Source: Desulfobacca acetoxidans DSM 11109
Lineage (GTDB): Bacteria > Desulfobacterota > Desulfobaccia > Desulfobaccales > Desulfobaccaceae
Direction: 5' to 3'
Assembly (NCBI RefSeq): GCF_000195295.1
Contig: NC_015388.1
Coordinates: forward strand, 1,302,001 to 1,366,000
Length of the DNA stretch: 64,000 bases
Shown: positions 33,561 through 39,875 of the stretch, piece after piece
Layout of the letters: each line of letters starts with the position of its first letter
How positions within the stretch are numbered: the stretch's first letter is position 1
Program-made: the position numbers and the translations under genes
The notes under the pieces: model-generated
Told to the model about the DNA's origin: nothing
Database searches by the model: none
What the model saw: only the letters and a program-made list of their open reading frames with translations

Positions 33561-33803
33561 TTTTATGAAAACAGTGCTCTTAAAGACGGCGGGCGCGGCC
33601 CGCCCTATGAGTAAATTGCCGATAAATTATCGATAATGTGATAGGGCGGCCCGTGGCCGCCGCATCTGTTTGACATGGTCGATGAGAAAAGATTTACATG
33701 AAAACAGTGAGCAGTGAGTAGAAAAAACATTATTGTGAGCAGCTACCACGGTTCTGTGTTCATGCTTCGTTGTGATCACCAGGACATGCCAATTTATAAG
33801 AGA
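33561..33803. repeat. family B plus family A composite repeat
   Basis: Family B (33561-33706: GAAAACAG, palindrome GGCGGGCGCGGCCCGCC, then ATAGGGCGGCCCGTGGCCGCCGC) is followed by inverted family A (33697-33803). Order and orientation are the same as at 31212-31583 and 60652-60881. The 365-base gap between pgsA and miaA contains this and nothing else recognisable. Confidence 0.8.
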
Positions 33804-33823
33804 AACATCGGTTCTATTTCAGG

Positions 33824-34843
33824 CTAACAACAGCTCCATGAGCCGAAAAAAAGGTCCAGCCGTTTCAAAGCAGCCGAAATCTGAGAGGGCTCCAGCAGAT
33901 GTATATCCGGCTCGCTGCGCAGCCAGGTCAACTGGCGCTTGGCGTAGCGCCGGGTGTCGCGCTTAAGCTGCGCCACAGCTTCTTCCCAGGAAAGGTAGCC
34001 TTGGAGAAATCCCCCGATATGCCGATAGCCCAGTGACTGAAGGGACTTAAGCCGAGGGGAGTAGCGTTTCAGAAGGTCCTGCACCTCGGCAACCAACCCG
34101 GAAGCCAACATTGCCTCCACTCGGCAATCGATGCGGGCATAGAGTTCTTCCCGAGGGCGGACTAAGGCGATCTTCAGAACGCGGTAAGGATTATTGGCAA
34201 AACGATGCCGTTGCCGCAACTCTGACATTTTTTGGCCAGTAGCGGCTATGACCTCGAGGGCGCGTTGGATGCGAAAAGCGTCGTGAGGATGCAACCGTTG
34301 GGCGGTTTCCGGGTCCAAAAGGCGGAGGCGGTCATACAAAACCGGTAGACCTTGGATAGCCAACTCCTCCTGCAGGTGCTGGCGAATGGTTTTGTCCTGC
34401 ACGCCGTCATTAAAGATGCCGTAGAGCAGGGCCCGGATATAGAGGCCGGTTCCCCCTACCACCAGTGGGGGGACGCGGCGGGCGTGGAGCTCCGCCAGGA
34501 CGCGGCGTCCGCGGCGGCAGTAAGCCGCAGCATCAAAATCTTCATCCGGGAAGACCACATCTATCAAGTGATGGGGTGTCAGGGCTCGCTCTTCCTGGGT
34601 GGGCTTGGCGCTGCCGATATCCAGCTCCCGATAGACCTGAAGGGAATCGGCGCTGACAATCTCTGCTCCCAATTCTTGGGCTACTTGCAGGGCCAAGGCA
34701 GTCTTACCCACCGCAGTAGGGCCGGTTATGACTGCTACGGGTAAAAAAGGGGTGGCGTCGGCGGATTCAGGGATCAATTGAATCGAAAATCCTTCTCCAT
34801 TTTTGCAGCTCTTGCAAAAATCTTGTTTTGGTATTATTGTCAT
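33824..34843 (-). CDS. miaA: tRNA dimethylallyltransferase
   Basis: This protein (339 residues from the ATG at 34843) has the MiaA P-loop GPTAVGKT at 41-48, the SADSLQVYRELDIGSAKPT motif, ADSLQ and HHLIDV segments, and VVGGTGLYIRALLYG. It transfers a dimethylallyl group from DMAPP to A37 of tRNAs reading UNN codons. The P-loop normally lies near residue 10-17, so about 25 extra residues precede it here; a TTG at 34777 could be the true start, but neither site has a strong ribosome binding site. The gene is downstream of the YdcF-like gene, after a family D repeat. Confidence 0.95.
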   Translation of the reverse strand: MTIIPKQDFCKSCKNGEGFSIQLIPESADATPFLPVAVITGPTAVGKTALALQVAQELGAEIVSADSLQVYRELDIGSAKPTQEERALTPHHLIDVVFPDEDFDAAAYCRRGRRVLAELHARRVPPLVVGGTGLYIRALLYGIFNDGVQDKTIRQHLQEELAIQGLPVLYDRLRLLDPETAQRLHPHDAFRIQRALEVIAATGQKMSELRQRHRFANNPYRVLKIALVRPREELYARIDCRVEAMLASGLVAEVQDLLKRYSPRLKSLQSLGYRHIGGFLQGYLSWEEAVAQLKRDTRRYAKRQLTWLRSEPDIHLLEPSQISAALKRLDLFFGSWSCC

Positions 34844-34849
34844 TCTGCT

Positions 34850-34925
34850 GGGGGTGCAGGCTTGCTGGCCTGTGCCGCAGTCATTTCATAATCTCGAAAC
34901 TCGGAATTCAAAATTCGAAACTCAT
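34850..34925. repeat. family D hairpin with CTCGAAA-type heptamers
   Basis: The segment holds the imperfect hairpin GCAGGCTTGCTGGCCTGTGC followed by TCTCGAAACTCGG and TTCGAAACTC. The same pattern recurs at 42049-42117 and 63865-63960. It separates the YdcF-like gene and miaA. Confidence 0.6.
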
Positions 34926-34961
34926 CTTCTGACCGAAAACCAGAAACGTTCATTTGCTTCA

Positions 34962-35570
34962 TCAGAGTTGTTCGTGACCCAGGATCCCCCGTCCCCACAG
35001 TTTCATCCAGGCGCCCCCCTCCCGCAGGATAAATTTGGTCAGTCGCACATAACGCCGCCGCTGCCAATAATCGACCAGCAGCCCCCTGGCCGGCAGGAGG
35101 CGGATAGTGAGCCGGCGAGCCCGGAAGCTCCGTCGGAAGAGATAGGCGGCGCGAGGCATATGCAATTCGTCCGTGACTAGGCCGGCGGCCATAAGTCCCC
35201 GTTGCTGCAGCAGCACTGCGGTATGGCGGGCTGATTCTACCGTGCTCAGACTGACCTCCTCGAGAATAAGTCGCTGCTCCAGTTTCCTGCCACACGCTTC
35301 TCCCCAATGCCGGACTGCTTGACCTAAGGCCCAATCGGCCATGGCCCGGGCTTCGGTGGCGGGACGGCCCGGCCACAGGCCGCCGGTGATTACCACCCAG
35401 CTTTCCGGGTACGTTTCTACTACCAGGGGGAGGGCGTGATGCAATCGAAAACGGGCAACCCGCCCCGGATGCCCGTCCCGACCGACAAGCGCCCCCACTA
35501 TAATGATGGCGTCCAAGGTATGGGACTTAGATTCCGGGGTCGATAGATTCGATAGATCTTTGATCTTCAT
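34962..35570 (-). CDS. YdcF-like protein (DUF218)
   Basis: This 202-residue protein carries the DUF218 pattern: IIIVGALVGRDGHPGRVARFRL, VVITGGLWPGRPATEARAMADWA, LEEVSLSTVESARHT and LVTDELHMPRAAYLF. DUF218 proteins include E. coli SanA and YdcF and bacterial ElyC and are linked to envelope or cell-wall-carrier processes; some bind SAM. The usual N-terminal membrane helices are absent, so this form looks soluble. It sits between kptA and miaA on the same strand. Confidence 0.8.
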   Translation of the reverse strand: MKIKDLSNLSTPESKSHTLDAIIIVGALVGRDGHPGRVARFRLHHALPLVVETYPESWVVITGGLWPGRPATEARAMADWALGQAVRHWGEACGRKLEQRLILEEVSLSTVESARHTAVLLQQRGLMAAGLVTDELHMPRAAYLFRRSFRARRLTIRLLPARGLLVDYWQRRRYVRLTKFILREGGAWMKLWGRGILGHEQL

Positions 35571-35625
35571 CGGGAGATTGTAAAAAATTGGGTATCTCTC
35601 GGTGTCGGTTGGAGTCCGAGCAATT

Positions 35626-36366
35626 TTATTTCTTGGTCTTCTGCCGACGCTGGGTCCTTGCGGCTTTTTTCCAGCCTGGGTCTTTCTGGCGGCCTTTTTC
35701 TTTCCAGGGTTTTATCGGCTCGCCTTGGATATTGAGCCAGATGGCGCCGGGGGCAGGGGGAGCCGGGGGCTTCTTATCAGCTGCCGCTGGTTTGACTACT
35801 GGTTTTTTCGGGGTCGGAGGCAGTTGTAGATACTCTGGTGCAATGGCGTCGCTCAGATAAAGCTTCGGGCCGTAAGAAAAAAAGTTCACCCCTCGCTTGG
35901 CTGCAGCTTGGGCCTGAACAATCACCATGATGGCCTGGGGATCACGGCGCTGGCCCAAACGTTTGGCCAACTCCTGATTATCGGCCAATACGAGTTCGCC
36001 ACCCGACGGTGGCTGAAGCCCGCGCTCGGCGACCGCGTGATGCGAATTGGCCGTAATGGCCCGATACAGAAGCGGTGGCGGCCAGGCTGCCTCCTGAGAA
36101 CGCAGTTCGGCCGGCTGCGGATGCAGGGCCCGGATGTAGGTCTGATCCAATTCAAAATCGCCCGGATTTATCAGGTTCACTACCTCCTCCAGATGCGAGC
36201 GCCTGACGAACCTCCATCCCTCTTCTTGGCCCAAAGCCCGGAGAAGTTCTTTTACGGCCAGACGGCCGGATTTGTCTAAAACCAGACCGAATTCGTCGGG
36301 GTGATGGCAGAGGATATACCTTAAAAGCCTGGCCAAGGACTCCTGACGTTGCTGCCGCTGTCGCAT
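35626..36366 (-). CDS. kptA: divergent KptA/Tpt1-like RNA 2'-phosphotransferase
   Basis: The ATG at 36366 follows AAGGA at a proper spacing; the frame reaches further upstream but without support. The 246-residue protein has the N-terminal Tpt1 winged-helix lobe (LARLLRYILCHHPDEFGLVLDKSG) and the C-terminal ADP-ribosyltransferase-like lobe (about 95-180; FFSYGPKLYLSDAIAPEYL), then a Pro/Lys-rich tail. Tpt1 removes a 2'-phosphate from RNA using NAD+; its tetrad is Arg-His-Arg-Arg. Here the first Arg of the RH pair is Cys20 (before His21), and the usual HGT motif is YRA; Arg79 and Arg140/141 may fill the other positions. Activity is therefore doubtful. Confidence 0.75.
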   Translation of the reverse strand: MRQRQQRQESLARLLRYILCHHPDEFGLVLDKSGRLAVKELLRALGQEEGWRFVRRSHLEEVVNLINPGDFELDQTYIRALHPQPAELRSQEAAWPPPLLYRAITANSHHAVAERGLQPPSGGELVLADNQELAKRLGQRRDPQAIMVIVQAQAAAKRGVNFFSYGPKLYLSDAIAPEYLQLPPTPKKPVVKPAAADKKPPAPPAPGAIWLNIQGEPIKPWKEKGRQKDPGWKKAARTQRRQKTKK

Positions 36367-36433
36367 AATTATCCTTATTGTCTTGAATTCCTGAGAATTT
36401 TGTAACAGAAAGGGATTGACAAAGCAAGGCGTA

Positions 36434-36979
36434 GTGATAAATTTAGTTAGAGAAAGATACGGGCGGGTGCCTATGGCTCGTCGACAATTTACCGGTTCGG
36501 ATAAATCGACCATTCAAGAAGCGGTGTTGATCGCCGAAGAGGTGACGAGTGATTTTTTTAAGCTGTCATCGAGTCAATGGCGACGCTCCCGGTATGATAT
36601 TCTGACTCTGGAATCCTTATGGGACGAAGAGATATCGACCCATGCCCTGGCTCAATTAGCCAAATACACCTGTTGCCTGCCGGGGCGAGAGCTCAAGTCA
36701 GCCCAGTTCGATCTCTATCGGATCTGTCTACAGGATCATAACATCCTAAAAACCCTGGAAAAAGAAACCACGTTGCTTCTGCTGCCGCTTATGATCTACG
36801 TGATCACGCATGAACTGGTGCACATCGTCCGATTCAGCTACTTCCACCATCTTTTTGAGGCAACGGCAGAGGAAAGAAAACTCGAAGAGAAAAGGGTACA
36901 CTCCTTGACTCAAGAGATCCTGGTGCCGCTAAGGTCGCCGAAAATTCGGGATATTACTTTATATTACAATAGTTGTTAG
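36434..36979 (+). CDS. hypothetical protein with HExxH-like metal site
   Basis: The product (about 181 residues from a GTG at 36434, with AAGG just before it; a TTG at 36416 and an ATG at 36473 are other choices) is a soluble protein with a late helix VITHELVHIVRF that fits the HExxH zinc-metallopeptidase pattern, followed by a Glu-rich helix (EATAEERKLEEKR) that could supply a third ligand. The central part is helical (CLPGRELKSAQFDLYRICLQDHNILKTLEKE). The family was not recognised. It diverges from kptA, with only 67 bases between their starts, so the two share a promoter region. Confidence 0.65.
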   Translation: MINLVRERYGRVPMARRQFTGSDKSTIQEAVLIAEEVTSDFFKLSSSQWRRSRYDILTLESLWDEEISTHALAQLAKYTCCLPGRELKSAQFDLYRICLQDHNILKTLEKETTLLLLPLMIYVITHELVHIVRFSYFHHLFEATAEERKLEEKRVHSLTQEILVPLRSPKIRDITLYYNSC

Positions 36980-37073
36980 TATAAACCTAAGGATGCACAA
37001 GGCACCAGGGCGGGACCGGCGTACCGGATGCCTTTCATTATACCCTTGTTTTTATGAAGGAGGTTTTTGAACC

Positions 37074-37352
37074 ATGCCCATCTATGAGTATCAGTGTGAC
37101 GTTTGTGGTCAGGTTATCGAGGAGTGGCAGAAATTTACCGACGGTCCTCTGACCACCTGCAAACACTGCGGCGGCAAGCTCAGCAGAATCATATCGCACA
37201 GCTCTTTTCATCTGAAAGGCGGCGGTTGGTATGTCAGTGACTATGGCCATGCCAAACCTGGCAGCGCCCCCTCGAGCAGCGAATCTTCCTCCGTTGAGAA
37301 GAAAGCTGAGGCGCCTTCTGCGGCGGGACCGGCTCAAAAATCAGACGCCTGA
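37074..37352 (+). CDS. FmdB-family zinc-ribbon protein
   Basis: This 92-residue protein starts MPIYEYQCDVCG and has the two CxxC pairs (Cys 8/11 and 29/32) of the FmdB/CxxC_CxxC_SSSS regulatory-type zinc ribbon, then a hydrophobic GGGWYVSDY motif and a flexible Ser/Ala-rich tail. The family is widespread; a putative regulatory role in formamidase and related genes gave it its name, but its function is not established. AAGGAGGT precedes the ATG and a strong terminator follows the stop. Confidence 0.9.
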   Translation: MPIYEYQCDVCGQVIEEWQKFTDGPLTTCKHCGGKLSRIISHSSFHLKGGGWYVSDYGHAKPGSAPSSSESSSVEKKAEAPSAAGPAQKSDA

Positions 37353-37379
37353 TAAACTGCCGATGGCAACCCCATAGAT

Positions 37380-37411
37380 GAGCAAGGACTTGGCGCCTTG
37401 CTCTTTTTTTT
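37380..37411 (+). terminator. strong intrinsic terminator after the fmdB-like gene
   Basis: The stem GAGCAAGG (37380-37387) and CCTTGCTC (37396-37403) with an 8-base loop is followed by eight T residues. The T-run overlaps a possible upstream start of the next frame at 37398, which argues for the ATG at 37440. Confidence 0.9.
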
Positions 37412-37439
37412 CTGTCAATCGCCCAAAAAGGATGCACGT

Positions 37440-38018
37440 ATGGCTGAAATCAAAAGCACTTTGGAACTGGCCCTGGAAAAAGCCGCGCAATTCGGCAAGG
37501 CCTCCCAACAAGAGCTGCAGGAGGTCAAATGGCGGGAGCAGGCGCGTCATTTGACCGGCGAGTTCTTGTGGGAAAAGATCGAACTAGCGCCGGAGTTGAA
37601 AAAATTTTCTCCCGAAGCTCAGGCAGTGATGACTGAAGCCGTCAAAGAGATTTTACTGCGCAATATTACCCTGCCTCGTACCGGGGTCATTGATCCCGCC
37701 AATAAACGCGCCCAGGTAGGCCTAATCCAGGTGGCTCGGGATAAGAAGGCCATGCAGCGTCAGCTTCAGGAAGTCGGTCAGGTATTTCAGGGTTATGAGC
37801 AGGTGCGCCAGAATGCCCTGCAGCAATTAAAAGCCCAATTCAATTCGCAACTAGAGGGCGTCAAACGTACTCTGGAGAACCAGATGCACCGCTCTTTGAC
37901 TATCGATGCCGAGCAACTTCCCCAGTTTCAGGAGCAGTGGCGTACCTTCGAGGCACAACTCAACCAACAGTTTGAGCCTTTGTTGGAAAAGCATAAACGG
38001 GTGATGGCGACGCTGTAG
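37440..38018 (+). CDS. hypothetical coiled-coil-like protein
   Basis: The ATG at 37440 (MAEIKSTLELALEKAAQFG) has AAAGGA upstream at a usable spacing and lies past the terminator, so it is preferred over the ATG at 37398. The 192-residue protein is almost wholly helical and rich in E, K, Q and A, with long Gln-rich stretches (VIDPANKRAQ, then QLKAQFNSQLEGVKRT). No signal peptide or membrane segment was seen. The family was not recognised, though proteins of this type are common in Deltaproteobacteria. Confidence 0.7.
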   Translation: MAEIKSTLELALEKAAQFGKASQQELQEVKWREQARHLTGEFLWEKIELAPELKKFSPEAQAVMTEAVKEILLRNITLPRTGVIDPANKRAQVGLIQVARDKKAMQRQLQEVGQVFQGYEQVRQNALQQLKAQFNSQLEGVKRTLENQMHRSLTIDAEQLPQFQEQWRTFEAQLNQQFEPLLEKHKRVMATL

Positions 38019-38053
38019 CGGGCCATGCTTTTTTTGTAATCTTACAGTTGCCG

Positions 38054-38083
38054 ACGCCGGGCTCCTTGATCATTGCCCGGTGT
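38054..38083. terminator. hairpin between convergent genes, possible terminator
   Basis: Arms ACGCCGGGC (38054-38062) and GCCCGGTGT (38075-38083) pair with one wobble across a 12-base loop. It lies between two convergent genes, a usual terminator site, but there is no clear T-run on either side. Confidence 0.4.
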
Positions 38084-38092
38084 CTCTCATTC

Positions 38093-38434
38093 TCAACAGG
38101 TGAGATGCAGCGCTGCTACTACCTTGCGGCGGGGCGATAGTTCGTTATAGGTGGCGCAGGCTGTTTTAGTAGGCATTTCGAGTAATTCGATCTGGTTTTG
38201 CCGCAGATACTGCTTTAGCGCCTCGTCTACTCGCATCTTCCCCGGTTGGCCCTGGCCGACAATGAACACTTCCGGCTTGGAGGCCAGGGCCGCTGCCACG
38301 TCCTGGAGCTGCACCAGATGACTCTCCTGCCGCCACCAGGAGTCTTGAATCCCGTCCGGCAACAGGATAATATCTTGGCTAAAGCTTTGGCCCTCCACCA
38401 CGATCCGGCCAAATTCATAAGAATCGATTCGCAT
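38093..38434 (-). CDS. Mth938-like domain protein
   Basis: This 113-residue protein has the Mth938/NDUFAF3 fold signature: IDSYEFGRIVVEGQSF near the start, VFIVGQGQPGKMRVDEALKQYL, then IELLEMPTKTACATYNELSPRRKVVAALHL. Mitochondrial NDUFAF3 assists respiratory complex I assembly; the bacterial proteins have no proven role. It is alone on the minus strand, divergent from the trmJ-like gene by about 80 bases. Confidence 0.88.
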   Translation of the reverse strand: MRIDSYEFGRIVVEGQSFSQDIILLPDGIQDSWWRQESHLVQLQDVAAALASKPEVFIVGQGQPGKMRVDEALKQYLRQNQIELLEMPTKTACATYNELSPRRKVVAALHLTC

Positions 38435-38514
38435 ACATCGGGCTCCTGATATCTTGTGTGGAAAAGGGAAATATGGCGCCGAAGGGTTCTTGACTATGCG
38501 CCATTGCCGATACT

Positions 38515-39345
38515 ATGAAAGAAAATGCATTGCACCATCCGGATATTGAGTCCGTACCCCTGCGTCGGATAAGACTGGAAAATCTGGCCGTTATCCTCCA
38601 CAAACCCCGGTCGCCGGAAAACATCGGTGCCAGTGCCCGAGCCGCATGTAATATGGGGTTGTCCCGCCTGATAGTAGTGCAGCCCGAAGTCCTGGACCAG
38701 GAGCGGATGTTGAAGATGGCCACCGGCAGCGCCGCCGAGTTGATTCATAACCTGGTCGTGTATCACGATCTCGGTACGGCACTGGGGCCTTTCCATTTTA
38801 TTGTCGGTACCACCGCCCGCATCGGGGGCAACGTGCGCCAGAGTCCGGTGACGCCCCGTGATATAGCCCAGCAGCTCATTCCTTTATCATATCACAATCG
38901 GATTGCCCTGCTGTTTGGTCCGGAAAATTGGGGGCTGACCAACGAAGAGCTGGCTTTCTGCCATGCTTTGGTGACCATTCCGACTGCCGCTTTCCGTTCT
39001 CTCAACCTGGCCCAGGCGGTTCTGCTCGTTGCCTACGAGATCTTCCTGGCCCGTCAGGATCAGCGCGATCGATTTACCCCCCGTTTGGCAAACTCCTGGG
39101 AGCTGGAAGCTATGTACGCCGACCTGCAGGACACCCTCATTAAAATAAATTATATCGGACATCAGAATCCGCAGCACTGGATGATGCGCCTCAGGCGTTT
39201 TTTTTCCCGCCACGGTCTGCGAGCGGTGGAAGTACAGGTAATCAGAGGAATCTGCCGTCAGATTGATTGGTATGTGCGCCGGAGACTGGAGGCGAAGCCG
39301 GATTTACACAAGTTCACATGTTCTCAAGAACACAACGAAGCATAA
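38515..39345 (+). CDS. trmJ: TrmJ-type tRNA 2'-O-methyltransferase (SPOUT)
   Basis: This 276-residue SPOUT protein has the TrmH/TrmJ motifs: NLAVILHKPRSPENIGASARAACNMG near the start, LLFGPENWGLTNEEL (motif 2), and VTIPTAAFRSLNLAQAVLLVAYEIF (motif 3, the knot). TrmJ methylates the ribose of nucleotide 32 in tRNA; TrmL or other SPOUT relatives are possible. The last ~14 residues (from about FTCSQEHNEA) and the stop codon are encoded by the first unit of the family A repeat array, so the C-terminus was apparently replaced or extended by the repeat. Confidence 0.85.
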   Translation: MKENALHHPDIESVPLRRIRLENLAVILHKPRSPENIGASARAACNMGLSRLIVVQPEVLDQERMLKMATGSAAELIHNLVVYHDLGTALGPFHFIVGTTARIGGNVRQSPVTPRDIAQQLIPLSYHNRIALLFGPENWGLTNEELAFCHALVTIPTAAFRSLNLAQAVLLVAYEIFLARQDQRDRFTPRLANSWELEAMYADLQDTLIKINYIGHQNPQHWMMRLRRFFSRHGLRAVEVQVIRGICRQIDWYVRRRLEAKPDLHKFTCSQEHNEA

Positions 39346-39747
39346 AAACAGTCGACTTCCAACGGATTGCCAGGAGTCATTACCCCTTACCTATAACCTG
39401 TTTTTATATAAGTCCACATGTTCTCAAGAACACAACGAAGCATAAAAACAGAATCGTGGCGGCTGCTCACAATAATGTTTTTGCTGCTCACGGCTCACGG
39501 CTCACGGCTCACTGTTTTTATATAAGTCCACATGTTCTCAAGAACACAACGAAGCATAAAAACAGAGGCGTAAAGGCGTAGTGGCGTAGTGGGCATTGCC
39601 CACCCTACAAATACATTCTGTTTTTATACAAGTTCACATGCTCTCCCGAACACAACGAAGCATAAAAACAGAATCGTGGCGGCTGCTCACAATAATGTTT
39701 TTGCTGCTCACGGCTCACGGCTCACGGCTCACTGTTTTTATATAAGT
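39310..39747 (+). repeat. family A repeat array, four tandem units
   Basis: A ~42-base conserved head (aagt-c/t-CACATGTTCTCAAGAACACAA, then CGAAGCATAAAAACAG) starts at 39310, 39410, 39524 and 39630, a fifth aagt boundary being at 39744, so the period is 100-114 bases. Between heads lie inserts of about 47-60 bases that end in CTGTTTTTATA. Inserts 2 and 4 are identical and contain four GGCTCAC-type heptamers (39485-39512); inserts 1 and 3 are unrelated. Each boundary is the inverted pair CTGTTTTTAT / ATAAAAACAG. The first unit overlaps the end of the trmJ-like gene. The array and the hairpin after it fill the 530-base gap. Confidence 0.9.
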
Positions 39748-39804
39748 CCTGAGGGCTGAATAAAAACACCGGTAGAGCGGGAAAGCGTAGCGCAGCCCGC
39801 CTGT

Positions 39805-39864
39805 GGGAGTGGTCAGCGGTCAGTGGGGAGTGAAGGTAGTTTTTACCGACCATTGACCACTCCC
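39805..39864. terminator. inverted repeat between the array and the acyl-CoA synthetase gene
   Basis: GGGAGTGGTCA (39805-39815) and TGACCACTCCC (39854-39864) are perfect inverted arms around a 38-base middle that carries more inverted and heptamer-like bases (GGTCAGCGGTCAGT). GTTTTAT follows on the plus strand. It lies just past the 3' end of the minus-strand synthetase gene and could end transcripts or be another small repeat. Confidence 0.5.
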
Positions 39865-39875
39865 GTTTTATACCC

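Noticed and set aside
39310-39747. CRISPR array
   Set aside because: Repeats are longer than usual, are bounded by inverted CTGTTTTTAT/ATAAAAACAG ends, two inserts are identical, and no cas gene is near.
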